NCBI RefSeq assembly: GCF_004331265.1
Contig: NZ_SJOO01000012.1
Location: forward strand, 57,645-121,644
Origin: Enterobacter wuhouensis
GTDB taxonomy: Bacteria; Pseudomonadota; Gammaproteobacteria; Enterobacterales; Enterobacteriaceae
Direction: 5' to 3'
DNA: 64,000 bases
Shown: positions 16,297 to 25,312 of the stretch, piece after piece
Numbering within the stretch: the first letter of the stretch is position 1
How the letters are laid out: every line of letters starts with the position of its first letter
Position numbers and translations under genes: made by a program
Notes under the pieces: model-generated
What the model was told of the DNA's origin: nothing
What the model saw: only the letters and a program-made list of their open reading frames with translations
Database searches by the model: none

Positions 16297-17438
16297 GTCT
16301 GAATCTATTCTGGTTTTTACCCACCCACGGTGATGGGCACTATCTTGGCACTGAAGAGGGCTCACGCCCGGTTGACCACGGCTATCTGCAGCAGATTGCG
16401 CAGGCAGCAGACCGAATCGGCTTTACCGGAGTGCTGATCCCAACGGGCCGCTCCTGTGAAGATGCCTGGCTGGTCGCCGCTTCAATGATCCCCGTCACCC
16501 AGCGTCTGAAGTTCCTGGTTGCGCTTCGCCCGAGCGTGGTTTCTCCAACGGTCGCGGCGCGTCAGGCGGCAACGCTGGACAGGCTGTCAAACGGACGCGC
16601 GCTGTTCAACCTGGTCACCGGCAGCGATCCGCAGGAGCTGGCGGGCGACGGCGTGTTCCTCGATCACACCGAGCGCTATGAAGCCTCCGCCGAGTTCACC
16701 CGCGTCTGGCGGCGTCTGCTGGAAGGTGAAACCGTTACCTTTGAAGGCAAGCATATTCACGTTCGCGACGCGAAGCTCTACTTCCCGCCGGTACAGCAGC
16801 CGCGCCCTCCCCTCTATTTCGGCGGGTCATCGGATGTGGCGCAAGATCTGGCAGCAGAGCAGGTTGACCTCTATCTCACCTGGGGCGAGCCGCCGGAGCT
16901 TGTCAAAGAGAAAATTGAGCAGGTGCGCGCCAAAGCCGCCGCGCACGGCCGTAAGGTACGCTTTGGCATTCGTCTGCACGTGATTGTGCGCGAAACCAAC
17001 GAGGAAGCCTGGCGGGCAGCCGACCGTTTAATCTCCCATCTTGACGATGAGACAATTTCTAAAGCGCAGGCCGCGTTTGCCAAAACCGACTCCGTTGGAC
17101 AGCACCGGATGGCGTCGCTGCATAACGGCAAGCGCGAAAACCTGGAGATCGCCCCGAATCTGTGGGCGGGCGTCGGCCTCGTTCGCGGCGGCGCGGGAAC
17201 TGCACTCGTAGGCGATGGCCCTACCGTCGCAGCGCGTATCAATGAATACGCCGACCTGGGCATCGACAGCTTTATTCTCTCCGGTTATCCGCATCTGGAA
17301 GAGGCGTACAAGGTGGGCGAGCTGTTATTCCCGCATCTGGATGTTGCCATTCCGGAAATTCCGCAGCCGCAGCGGCTTCAGCTTCAGGGCGAAGCCGTGG
17401 CGAACGAGTTTATTCCACGCAAAGCCGCACAGAGCTAA
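16293..17438 (+). CDS. ssuD: FMNH2-dependent alkanesulfonate monooxygenase
   Basis: This 381-residue member of the bacterial luciferase-like TIM-barrel family has the same length as E. coli SsuD. It cleaves C1-substituted alkanesulfonates to the aldehyde and sulfite using FMNH2 from SsuE and oxygen. The active-site cysteine is Cys55 counting Met (GRSCEDAWL), equivalent to Cys54 in E. coli. The family signature LVTGSDPQELAGDGVFLDH and the mobile loop containing GLVRGGAGTALVGDG are both present. Its start overlaps the ssuA stop (ATGA), indicating coupled translation. Confidence 0.97.
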   Translation: MSLNLFWFLPTHGDGHYLGTEEGSRPVDHGYLQQIAQAADRIGFTGVLIPTGRSCEDAWLVAASMIPVTQRLKFLVALRPSVVSPTVAARQAATLDRLSNGRALFNLVTGSDPQELAGDGVFLDHTERYEASAEFTRVWRRLLEGETVTFEGKHIHVRDAKLYFPPVQQPRPPLYFGGSSDVAQDLAAEQVDLYLTWGEPPELVKEKIEQVRAKAAAHGRKVRFGIRLHVIVRETNEEAWRAADRLISHLDDETISKAQAAFAKTDSVGQHRMASLHNGKRENLEIAPNLWAGVGLVRGGAGTALVGDGPTVAARINEYADLGIDSFILSGYPHLEEAYKVGELLFPHLDVAIPEIPQPQRLQLQGEAVANEFIPRKAAQS

Positions 17439-17447
17439 GGAGTGACC

Positions 17448-18239
17448 ATGTCTGCCACCTCACAAAAATGGCTGCTGCGCGCCGCGCCGTGGTTTTTGCC
17501 CGTCGGCATTATTGCTGTCTGGCAGCTTGCGTCGTCCACCGGCTGGCTGTCGAGCCGCATTCTGCCCTCTCCGGAGGGCGTTGTAGAGGCGTTCTGGTCG
17601 CTAAGCGTGAGCGGTGAGCTGTGGCAGCATCTGGCGATCAGCTCGTGGCGCGCGCTGATTGGCTTCTCCATCGGCGGCAGCATCGGCCTGGTGCTGGGCC
17701 TGATCAGCGGGCTTTCCCGCTGGGGCGAGCGGCTGCTGGATACCTCTATTCAGATGCTGCGCAACGTGCCGCATCTGGCGCTGATCCCGCTTGTTATCCT
17801 GTGGTTTGGTATTGATGAGAGCGCCAAGATCTTCCTCGTGGCGCTGGGCACATTGTTCCCGATCTACATCAACACCTGGCACGGCATCCGCAATATCGAT
17901 CGCGGTCTGGTCGAGATGGCGCGCAGCTACGGCTTATCGGGCTTTTCTCTCTTTATACACGTGATCCTGCCGGGCGCCCTGCCCTCCATTATGGTCGGGG
18001 GGCGTTTTGCGCTCGGCCTGATGTGGCTAACGCTGATTGTGGCGGAGACCATCTCGGCCAACTCGGGCATTGGCTATCTGGCGATGAACGCCCGGGAATT
18101 CCTGCAAACCGACGTGGTGGTGGTTGCCATTATTCTTTATGCCCTGCTCGGCAAACTTGCCGACGTTAGCGCCCAGTGGCTGGAGCGCAGCTGGCTGCGC
18201 TGGAACCCAGCCTACACTCTTCAGGAGGCGAAAGCATGA
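17448..18239 (+). CDS. ssuC: Alkanesulfonate ABC transporter permease
   Basis: The ATG at 17448 follows TAAGGAG with good spacing and gives 263 residues as in E. coli. A GTG 6 bp upstream overlaps that ribosome binding site and is less likely. It is an integral membrane protein with about six hydrophobic segments (PWFLPVGIIAVWQLASSTGW is the first). The cytoplasmic EAA loop is EMARSYGLSGFSLFIHVILPGA, which contacts SsuB. It lies 9 bp after ssuD and overlaps ssuB by 4 bp. Confidence 0.95.
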   Translation: MSATSQKWLLRAAPWFLPVGIIAVWQLASSTGWLSSRILPSPEGVVEAFWSLSVSGELWQHLAISSWRALIGFSIGGSIGLVLGLISGLSRWGERLLDTSIQMLRNVPHLALIPLVILWFGIDESAKIFLVALGTLFPIYINTWHGIRNIDRGLVEMARSYGLSGFSLFIHVILPGALPSIMVGGRFALGLMWLTLIVAETISANSGIGYLAMNAREFLQTDVVVVAIILYALLGKLADVSAQWLERSWLRWNPAYTLQEAKA

Positions 18240-19006
18240 ATACAGCACGACTGAACCAGGGGACGCCGCTGCTGCTGAACGGCGTCACCAAACGCTACGG
18301 CGAAAATACCATTCTCAACGGGCTGGATCTGCATATTCCCGCAGGGCAGTTTGTGGCCGTAGTTGGCCGCAGCGGCGGCGGCAAGAGCACCCTGCTGCGT
18401 CTTTTGGCCGGGCTTGAGGCGCCTAACGGCGGTGAAATCCTGGCAGGAACAACGCCGCTGGCGAAGATTCAGGATGACACGCGCATGATGTTCCAGGACG
18501 CGCGACTCCTGCCGTGGAAAACGGTTATCGACAACGTTGGCCTGGGGCTGAAAGGAAGCTGGCGGGATAGCGCACGTCAGGCGCTGGCCGCCGTCGGGCT
18601 GGAAAACCGTGCCGGGGAGTGGCCTGCGGCGCTGTCGGGCGGACAAAAACAGCGCGTGGCGCTGGCGCGGGCGCTGATACACCGTCCGGGCCTGCTGCTG
18701 CTCGATGAACCGCTCGGTGCGCTCGATGCCCTGACGCGAATAGAGATGCAGGATTTGATTGAGTCCCTCTGGCAAGACCATGGGTTTACCGTGCTTTTAG
18801 TGACGCACGACGTCAGCGAAGCGGTCGCGATGGCGGACAGGGTGCTGCTCATAGAAGAAGGGAAAATCGGGTTGGATCTGACGGTAGATATCCCGCGGCC
18901 TCGTCGCGTAGGCTCGGCAAGGCTGGCGGAGCTGGAAGCGGAGGTGTTGGATCGGGTGATGAAGCGCGGCGTGAATGAGCGCGCGTTGATTACGGCTAAT
19001 GCCTGA
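18236..19006 (+). CDS. ssuB: Alkanesulfonate ABC transporter ATPase
   Basis: The start overlapping the ssuC stop (ATGA at 18236) gives 256 residues, E. coli-like (MNTARLNQGTPLLLNGVTKR). The protein has Walker A GRSGGGKST (44-52), a Q-loop in MMFQDARLLPWKTV, signature LSGGQKQRVALARAL, Walker B LLLLDEPLGALDAL, and switch histidine in LLVTHDVSEAVAMADRV. It powers sulfonate import with SsuC and SsuA. It is the last gene of ssuEADCB. No T-rich terminator follows; instead an intergenic repeat with a 9-bp stem separates it from convergent pepN. Confidence 0.96.
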   Translation: MNTARLNQGTPLLLNGVTKRYGENTILNGLDLHIPAGQFVAVVGRSGGGKSTLLRLLAGLEAPNGGEILAGTTPLAKIQDDTRMMFQDARLLPWKTVIDNVGLGLKGSWRDSARQALAAVGLENRAGEWPAALSGGQKQRVALARALIHRPGLLLLDEPLGALDALTRIEMQDLIESLWQDHGFTVLLVTHDVSEAVAMADRVLLIEEGKIGLDLTVDIPRPRRVGSARLAELEAEVLDRVMKRGVNERALITANA

Positions 19007-19007
19007 T

Positions 19008-19048
19008 GCCCTCACCCCGGCCCTCTCCCACAGGGAGAGGGAGGGTTA
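19008..19048. repeat. CCCTCACC-type enterobacterial intergenic repeat with hairpin
   Basis: GCCCTCACCCCGG is followed by CCCTCTCCC (19021-19029), an ACA loop and GGGAGAGGG (19033-19041), a perfect 9-bp stem. I recognise this family as a common intergenic repeat in Enterobacter and Klebsiella genomes. It fills the 51-bp gap between convergent ssuB and pepN. I saw no second copy in this window. With no T-run, it is more likely an mRNA 3'-end stabiliser or repeat unit than a rho-independent terminator. Confidence 0.7.
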
Positions 19049-19057
19049 AGCTTTCTA

Positions 19058-21670
19058 TCAGGCCAGCGCCTTAGCAATCTTCTCGTAAAGATCGCCAGAC
19101 AGGTTTTCCAGCCCTTTCAGCTGCTCAAGCGCGGCGCGCATCTTCGCCTGACGCTGCGCGTCGTAGCGCTTCAGGCGGATCAGCGGCTCAATCAGACGAG
19201 ACGCCACCTGCGGGTTACGGCTGTTCAGCTCGGTCAGCATTTCCACCATGAACTGATACCCGCTGCCGTCTTCCGCGTGGAAAGCGGCCGGGTTGCTGCT
19301 GGCAAACGCGCCAATCAGGGAGCGGACGCGGTTCGGGTTGCTCATGGTGAACGAGCGGTGCTTCAGCAGGCCGCGCACGGTGCTCAGCACATCGGCAGAC
19401 GGGCTGGTGGACTGCAGAATAAACCACTTATCCATCACCAGACCATCCTGATGCCACTTGTCATCGTACTCCTGCATCAGCGCATCGCGGCACGGCAGCT
19501 CGGCGGCAACGCTTGCGGCCAGGGCAGCCAGCGCATCGGTCATGTTGTCTGCGTCGTGATACTGCTTGCTCACCAGGGCGTTTGCCAGCTCAACGTCACC
19601 GAAGGCAAGATAGCGCAGGCAGGTATTGCGCAGGGAACGTTTGCCGATATCCGCATGTTCCACGCGGTACGCATCCAGCCTGTTAGCGTTGTAAATGGCC
19701 AGGAACTCGTCCGCCAGCTCGGTGGCCAGCGTGCGGGTCAGCGCTTCACGCACCGCTACGATCGCAATCGGGTCGATGATGTCAAACAGCTCGGCAATTT
19801 CCGTCGCGGACGGCAACGTCAGAATTTCAGCCGCCAGCGCCGGATCGATGTTTTCGTCCAGAAGGATCGCGCGGAACGCATCGGCCACATGCACCGGCAG
19901 CGTCAGCGGCTGGCCCTGCTGGAAACGGTTCACGTTCAGCTTGATGTAGGTCGCCAGCAGGCTTTGCGCGGCGTCCCAGCGGGAGAAATCGTTGCGCGCG
20001 TGGCGCATCAGGAACGTTAGCTGCTGATCGCTCCACTTATACTCCAGCTTCACCGGCGCGGAGAACTCGCACAGCAGCGCTGGGACCGGCTGGAAATAGA
20101 CGTTATCAAAGATGAAGGTCTGCTCTGCCTGGGTCACGTTCAGCACCTGATGCACCGGGTGGCCGCCCTTCTGCAGCGGGATAACTTTACCCTCGTTATC
20201 GTACAGCTCAATGCTGAACGGAATGTGCAGCGGATGTTTCTCTTCCTGCTCGGCCGTTGGCGGCGTGCGCTGGCTGATGGTCAGGGTGTACTGCTCGGTT
20301 TCCGGATTGTAGTCGTCTTTGACGGTCACGATCGGCGTACCGGCCTGGCTGTACCAGCGGCGGAAGTGAGAGAGATCGACATTGGACGCGTCTTCCATCG
20401 CCTGCACAAAGTCGTCGCAGGTGGCGGCGCTGCCGTCGTGACGTTCGAAGTACAGCTGCATCCCTTTCTGGAAGTTCTCTTCGCCCAGCAGGGTGTGGAT
20501 CATGCGGATAATTTCAGCGCCCTTCTCGTACACCGTCAGGGTATAGAAGTTGTTCATCTCGATGACTTTATCCGGGCGAATCGGGTGCGCCATCGGGCTG
20601 GCATCTTCTGCAAACTGCAGCCCGCGCATGGTGCGCACGTTGTTGATGCGGTTCACCGCGCGCGAACCCAGATCGGAGCTGAACTCCTGGTCGCGGAAGA
20701 CGGTCAGGCCCTCTTTCAGGCTCAGCTGGAACCAGTCGCGGCAGGTCACGCGGTTACCGGTCCAGTTATGGAAATACTCGTGACCAATCACGCGCTCGAT
20801 ATCGAGATAGTCTTTATCGGTAGCGGTATCGGTGCGCGCCAGCACGTATTTGGAGTTAAAGACGTTAAGGCCTTTATTTTCCATCGCGCCCATGTTGAAG
20901 AAGTCGACGGCGACGATCATATAGATGTCGAGATCGTACTCGAGGCCGAAACGCTCCTCGTCCCACTTCATGGAGTTAATAAGGGACGTCATTGCCCACG
21001 GCGCACGGTCGAGATTACCGCGGTCAACGAACAGCTCCAGCGCCACGTCGCGGCCTGAACGGGTTTTAAAGGTGTCGCGCAGCACGTCAAAGTCACCCGC
21101 CACCAGCGCAAACAGGTAGCACGGTTTCGGGAACGGGTCCTGCCACTGCACCCAGTGACGGCCATTCTCCAGCTCGCCTTCGCCCACGCGGTTGCCGTTG
21201 GAGAGCAGGAACGGATACAAGGTTTTGTCGGCGATGATTTTTGTGGTAAAGCGCGCCAGCACGTCCGGGCGATCCAGATACCAGGTAATGTGGCGGAAGC
21301 CCTCAGCCTCACACTGCGTACACAGCGCCACGCCAGACTGGTAAAGCCCTTCCAGCGCGGTGTTAGCGGCCGGGCTAATTTCATTCACGATGCGCAGCGT
21401 AAAGCGTTCCGGCAGGCCGTTAATCACCAGCTGGTTGCCTTCTTCTTTATAGTCGGTCCAGGCTTCATCATTAACATGCAGGGAGACCAGCGTCAGGTCT
21501 TCACCATCCAGACGCAGCGGCACCGCAGTCGCGCTCTGGCGCGCTACCTGGCTGACCGCCGTCACAACGGTTTTAGTGGCATCCAGGTCAAAAGTCAGAT
21601 CGATATCGCTAATCAGGTATTCCGGCGCACGGTAGTCGTGGCGGTATTTAGCTTGTGGCTGTTGTGTCAT
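19058..21670 (-). CDS. pepN: Aminopeptidase N (M1 zinc metallopeptidase)
   Basis: This 870-residue enzyme has the same length as E. coli PepN and is the main cytosolic aminopeptidase, with broad specificity favouring basic and small N-terminal residues. The exopeptidase motif GAMEN is present (MGAMENKGLNVFN). The zinc site is HEYFH, with His297, catalytic Glu298 and His301, and the third ligand in the KEGLTVFRDQEF segment. The C-terminal part is the helical PepN-specific domain. It stands alone, divergent from pncB and convergent with ssuB. E. coli pepN responds to phosphate and anaerobiosis; I did not assign sites. Confidence 0.97.
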   Translation of the reverse strand: MTQQPQAKYRHDYRAPEYLISDIDLTFDLDATKTVVTAVSQVARQSATAVPLRLDGEDLTLVSLHVNDEAWTDYKEEGNQLVINGLPERFTLRIVNEISPAANTALEGLYQSGVALCTQCEAEGFRHITWYLDRPDVLARFTTKIIADKTLYPFLLSNGNRVGEGELENGRHWVQWQDPFPKPCYLFALVAGDFDVLRDTFKTRSGRDVALELFVDRGNLDRAPWAMTSLINSMKWDEERFGLEYDLDIYMIVAVDFFNMGAMENKGLNVFNSKYVLARTDTATDKDYLDIERVIGHEYFHNWTGNRVTCRDWFQLSLKEGLTVFRDQEFSSDLGSRAVNRINNVRTMRGLQFAEDASPMAHPIRPDKVIEMNNFYTLTVYEKGAEIIRMIHTLLGEENFQKGMQLYFERHDGSAATCDDFVQAMEDASNVDLSHFRRWYSQAGTPIVTVKDDYNPETEQYTLTISQRTPPTAEQEEKHPLHIPFSIELYDNEGKVIPLQKGGHPVHQVLNVTQAEQTFIFDNVYFQPVPALLCEFSAPVKLEYKWSDQQLTFLMRHARNDFSRWDAAQSLLATYIKLNVNRFQQGQPLTLPVHVADAFRAILLDENIDPALAAEILTLPSATEIAELFDIIDPIAIVAVREALTRTLATELADEFLAIYNANRLDAYRVEHADIGKRSLRNTCLRYLAFGDVELANALVSKQYHDADNMTDALAALAASVAAELPCRDALMQEYDDKWHQDGLVMDKWFILQSTSPSADVLSTVRGLLKHRSFTMSNPNRVRSLIGAFASSNPAAFHAEDGSGYQFMVEMLTELNSRNPQVASRLIEPLIRLKRYDAQRQAKMRAALEQLKGLENLSGDLYEKIAKALA

Positions 21671-21864
21671 AGAAAACCTTATGCATCGTTTGTCGAGTAA
21701 CGTTTCAATATATTCCTGTTGTGTAAAACGCGCTACGCAGAATGTTCATCTTTTCAGTTACAAACCCCTTTTTCGCTACATTTATATAACACGAGGCACG
21801 AAATGCCCTCGACCATAAAGGCAGCTTATGTTGTGATCGGGGTTCAATAAATCACTAAAACAGG

Positions 21865-21895
21865 TATACTCCGGAGTTGTTTATTGTACTAAACG
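21865..21895 (+). promoter_or_regulatory. pncB promoter -10 with NadR operator
   Basis: A -10 TATACT (21865-21870) is followed by TGTTTA (21878-21883), six bases, then TAAACG (21890-21895). This is 11 of 12 matches to the NadR palindrome TGTTTA-N6-TAAACA. The operator would cover the transcription start (about 21877), as expected for repression by NadR when NAD is plentiful. Confidence 0.82.
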
Positions 21896-21924
21896 CTCCC
21901 GTGAGAGGATGCTACTGCGCACCT

Positions 21925-23127
21925 ATGACTCAATTCGCTTCTCCTGTTCTGCATACGTTGCTGGATACCGACGCGTATAAACTGCATATGCAGCAAGCCG
22001 TTTTTCACCATTACCATGACGTCCACGTTGCGGCTGAATTTCGCTGCCGGGGCGACGACTTGCTGGGTATCTACGCAGACTCCATTCGTGAACAGGTCGA
22101 TGCTATGCAGCATCTGACGCTGCAGGACGACGAATACCAGTGGCTTTCGGGCCTGCCCTTCTTCAAAGCCGACTATCTGAACTGGCTGCGCGATTTCCGC
22201 TATAAGCCGGAACAGGTCACCATTACCAATGACAACGGCAAGCTGGATATTCGCCTTCAGGGGCCGTGGCGTGAAGTGATCATGTGGGAAGTTCCGCTTC
22301 TGGCGGTGATCAGCGAGCTGGCGCATCGCTATCGCTCACCTGAGACCGGCGTGACGCAGGCGGTCGCCTCTCTGGAAAACAAGCTCGTTGAGTTTTCCCG
22401 GTTGACCGAAGGGCTGGATATGTCCCGCTTCCGCCTGATGGATTTTGGCACGCGCCGCCGCTTCTCCCGCGAGGTTCAGGAGGCGATCGTCAGACGCCTG
22501 CAACAGGAGCCGTGGTTTGTTGGCACCAGTAACTACGATCTGGCGCGTCGTCTCCATCTCACCCCGATGGGCACACAGGCGCACGAGTGGTTCCAGGCGC
22601 ACCAGCAGATCAGCCCCGATCTCGCCAACAGCCAGCGCGCCGCGCTGGCCGCATGGCTGGACGAATACCCGGATAAGCTGGGGATCGCCCTTACCGACTG
22701 CATTACGATGGATGCCTTCCTGCGCGACTTCGGCCCTGAGTTCGCCGAGCGCTACCAGGGATTACGTCATGACTCCGGGGACCCGGTGGAATGGGGTGAA
22801 AAAGCCATCGCCCATTACCAAAAATTGGGTATCGACCCGATGAGCAAGGTGCTGGTTTTCTCCGATAACCTCGATCTGGCGAAAGCCGTCGACCTTTACC
22901 GCCACTTCTCATCGCGGGTGAACCTGAGCTTCGGGATCGGTACGCGCCTGAGCTGCGACATCCCTCAGGTAAAACCGCTGAATATCGTCATTAAGCTGGT
23001 GGAATGTAACGGCAAGCCGGTGGCAAAGCTCTCAGACAGCCCGGGCAAAACCATCTGCCATGACAAAGCGTTTGTCCGCGCGTTACGCAAAGCCTTCGAT
23101 CTGCCTCAGGTTAAAAAAGCCAGTTAA
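21925..23127 (+). CDS. pncB: Nicotinate phosphoribosyltransferase
   Basis: I chose the ATG at 21925, giving 400 residues as in E. coli (MTQFASPVLHTLLDTDAYKL). An in-frame ATG 48 bp upstream would lie inside the NadR operator. PncB converts nicotinate and PRPP to nicotinate mononucleotide with ATP hydrolysis, the entry of the NAD salvage pathway. Conserved segments include MDFGTRRRFSREVQEAI, GLRHDSGDPVEWGEKAI and the phosphate-binding FGIGTRLSCDIPQ. A weak hairpin follows, then asnS on the same strand. Confidence 0.96.
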   Translation: MTQFASPVLHTLLDTDAYKLHMQQAVFHHYHDVHVAAEFRCRGDDLLGIYADSIREQVDAMQHLTLQDDEYQWLSGLPFFKADYLNWLRDFRYKPEQVTITNDNGKLDIRLQGPWREVIMWEVPLLAVISELAHRYRSPETGVTQAVASLENKLVEFSRLTEGLDMSRFRLMDFGTRRRFSREVQEAIVRRLQQEPWFVGTSNYDLARRLHLTPMGTQAHEWFQAHQQISPDLANSQRAALAAWLDEYPDKLGIALTDCITMDAFLRDFGPEFAERYQGLRHDSGDPVEWGEKAIAHYQKLGIDPMSKVLVFSDNLDLAKAVDLYRHFSSRVNLSFGIGTRLSCDIPQVKPLNIVIKLVECNGKPVAKLSDSPGKTICHDKAFVRALRKAFDLPQVKKAS

Positions 23128-23134
23128 CCGCCTC

Positions 23135-23158
23135 AGGGAGCCTTTATGGCTCCCCTTC
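23135..23158 (+). terminator. Possible pncB terminator
   Basis: GGGAGCC (23136-23142) pairs with GGCTCCC (23148-23154) with a five-base loop. The downstream run is C/T mixed, so termination may be weak. Confidence 0.55.
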
Positions 23159-23295
23159 CCTTATTTATTTCTTATTTCTTCTCTTAAGACTGCGAAATCT
23201 GCTTGTCTGATGCCAGATGCCAGGTAACATAGATATCCCCCCTACGTGGGCGGACAAGTGGTTATTTTTTCCGACTATTAACAGAGAGAATATTT

Positions 23296-24696
23296 ATGAG
23301 CGTTGTGCCTGTAGCCGACGTACTCCAGGGCCGCGTCGCCGTTGACCAAGAAGTCACCGTGCGCGGATGGGTGCGTACTCGTCGAGATTCTAAAGCTGGT
23401 ATCTCCTTCCTCGCCGTCTATGACGGTTCCTGCTTTGATCCTGTACAGGCCGTCATTAATAATTCTCTGCCCAATTACAATGATGACGTTCTGCACCTGA
23501 CAACGGGCTGTTCCGTTATCGTTACCGGCGTTGTCGTGGCTTCACCGGGCCAGGGCCAGAGTTTCGAAATTCAGGCATCAGCCATTGAAGTGACCGGCTG
23601 GGTGGAAGATCCGGATACCTATCCGATGGCGGCTAAACGCCACAGCATCGAGTATCTGCGTGAAGTTGCGCACCTGCGTCCGCGTACCAACCTGATCGGT
23701 GCGGTTGCCCGCGTGCGCCACACTCTGGCCCAGGCGCTGCATCGCTTCTTCGATGAGCAGGGTTACTTCTGGGTGTCCACCCCGCTGATCACGGCTTCCG
23801 ATACCGAAGGTGCCGGTGAAATGTTCCGCGTTTCTACGCTGGATATGGAAAACCTGCCGCGCACGCCGGAAGGCAAAGTGGACTATGACAAAGACTTCTT
23901 TGGTAAAGAGGCCTTCCTGACGGTTTCCGGCCAGCTCAACGGCGAAACTTACGCCTGCGCGCTGTCTAAGATCTACACCTTCGGCCCAACCTTCCGTGCT
24001 GAAAACTCGAACACCAGCCGTCACCTGGCGGAATTCTGGATGCTGGAGCCGGAAGTAGCGTTTGCCGATCTGAACGATGTTGCCGGTCTGGCAGAAGCGA
24101 TGCTGAAGTACGTGTTCAAAGCCGTTCTTGAAGAACGTGCTGACGACATGAAATTCTTCGCCGAGCGCGTCGACAACGATGCGATTGCTCGTCTGGAGCG
24201 CTTCGTCTCCGCTGACTTCGCGCAGGTAGACTATACCGATGCGGTCGCTATCCTCGAAAAATGCGGCGAGAAGTTTGAGAACCCGGTTTACTGGGGCGTG
24301 GATCTCTCTTCCGAGCACGAACGTTATTTGGCAGAGAAACACTTCAAAGCACCGGTTGTGGTCAAAAACTACCCGAAAGACATTAAGGCCTTCTATATGC
24401 GCCTTAACGAAGACGGTAAAACCGTTGCCGCGATGGACGTACTGGCTCCGGGCATTGGTGAAATCATCGGTGGCTCTCAGCGTGAAGAGCGTCTGGACGT
24501 GCTGGATGCCCGCATGGAAGAGATGGGACTGAATCCGGCTGACTACGGCTGGTATCGCGATCTCCGCCGTTACGGCACCGTGCCGCACTCTGGTTTTGGT
24601 CTGGGCTTTGAACGCCTGATTGCCTATGTAACCGGCGTTCAGAACGTACGCGACGTGATTCCTTTCCCACGTACCCCGCGTAACGCCAGCTTCTAA
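23296..24696 (+). CDS. asnS: Asparaginyl-tRNA synthetase
   Basis: This 466-residue class IIb synthetase has the E. coli length. It comprises an N-terminal OB-fold anticodon-binding domain (VTVRGWVRTRRDSKAGISFL) and a C-terminal catalytic domain. Motif 2 is visible as FGPTFRAENSNTSRHLAEFWM and motif 3 as GFGLGFERLIAYVTG. The product is Asn-tRNA(Asn). It is preceded by a 168-bp spacer and followed by a strong terminator, so it is probably monocistronic. Confidence 0.97.
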   Translation: MSVVPVADVLQGRVAVDQEVTVRGWVRTRRDSKAGISFLAVYDGSCFDPVQAVINNSLPNYNDDVLHLTTGCSVIVTGVVVASPGQGQSFEIQASAIEVTGWVEDPDTYPMAAKRHSIEYLREVAHLRPRTNLIGAVARVRHTLAQALHRFFDEQGYFWVSTPLITASDTEGAGEMFRVSTLDMENLPRTPEGKVDYDKDFFGKEAFLTVSGQLNGETYACALSKIYTFGPTFRAENSNTSRHLAEFWMLEPEVAFADLNDVAGLAEAMLKYVFKAVLEERADDMKFFAERVDNDAIARLERFVSADFAQVDYTDAVAILEKCGEKFENPVYWGVDLSSEHERYLAEKHFKAPVVVKNYPKDIKAFYMRLNEDGKTVAAMDVLAPGIGEIIGGSQREERLDVLDARMEEMGLNPADYGWYRDLRRYGTVPHSGFGLGFERLIAYVTGVQNVRDVIPFPRTPRNASF

Positions 24697-24707
24697 TCGA
24701 CACAATT

Positions 24708-24742
24708 AATAATGGCCAGCAGACGCTGGCCATTATTTTATT
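24708..24742 (+). terminator. asnS terminator
   Basis: A perfect 13-bp stem, AATAATGGCCAGC (24708-24720) with GCTGGCCATTATT (24725-24737), has an AGAC loop and is followed by TTATTCT. Confidence 0.92.
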
Positions 24743-25090
24743 CTGCTGTGTCAGTTTTCGTCAGCGAAAAGTCAGCATTTTTAAACCACAACCCCGTTAC
24801 AACCACTACCTGTTACGTTTTATTTCCACGAAACACCTGTGAACAAAAAATAAACCGCACTCTCATTGCGTTTATTACATCCTCAAGCAATAGCACAAAT
24901 TTCAGCCAATCTCTTAGCCATCCAGAAGTCTTTTTACGGTCATAAGAAAAAACCTGTCGTTTAACTTCTGTTGATATGAATTGCCTTTATCCAAATTAAA
25001 CATAAGCAATTCATATATATAGGAATGATTTATTCGTTAAATTAGCCAATCAGTTCTGAAATTTGAGGTGGTTCACAAAGTTCCCAAAAA
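24743..25090. other. AT-rich region upstream of the porin gene, with an 11-bp inverted repeat
   Basis: This is about 350 bp of AT-rich non-coding DNA between the asnS terminator and the OmpR boxes. ATATGAATTGC (24974-24984) and GCAATTCATAT (25006-25016) form a perfect 11-bp inverted repeat with a 21-bp spacer. In E. coli this interval holds a distal OmpR site and IHF sites; I cannot assign those here with confidence. A 62-codon open frame starting at 25068 runs through the promoter and has no ribosome binding site, so I do not call it a gene. Confidence 0.5.
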
Positions 25091-25150
25091 TACACATTTG
25101 GTTACACATAATTTCTTTTTGTTACCGAATCTTGAGGATTGTAGCACTTT
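25091..25150 (+). promoter_or_regulatory. Three tandem OmpR boxes of the ompF-locus porin
   Basis: Three 20-bp units in phase match the F1, F2 and F3 OmpR boxes of E. coli ompF. They are TACACATTTGGTTACACATA (25091-25110), ATTTCTTTTTGTTACCGAAT (25111-25130) and CTTGAGGATTGTAGCACTTT (25131-25150). The core promoter (GGCTAGCGAAACG) follows at once. OmpR-P should activate at low and repress at high osmolarity, as in E. coli. Confidence 0.82.
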
Positions 25151-25266
25151 CAGGCTAGCGAAACGGTTCTATGAATGGAAAGATGCCTGTCAGATACATA
25201 AAGACACCAAACTCTCATCAATAGTTCCGGAAATATTTATTGACAGAATTTATTGACGGCAGTGGC

Positions 25267-25312
25267 GAGTGTCATAAAAAAACCAATGAGGGTAATAAAT
25301 AATGATGAAGCG
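25267..25312 (+). promoter_or_regulatory. MicF-type antisense RNA target at the porin start
   Basis: The stretch from GTGTCATAAAAAAACC through GAGGG to the ATGATGAAGCGC start is nearly identical to the E. coli ompF region paired by the small RNA MicF. It covers the ribosome binding site (GAGGG) and the start codon. micF itself is not in this window. Confidence 0.7.

Noticed and set aside
25068..25256. 62-codon open frame in the porin promoter region
   Set aside because: It runs through the OmpR boxes and the porin leader, lacks a ribosome binding site and has no known relative; the DNA is explained by regulatory sites.
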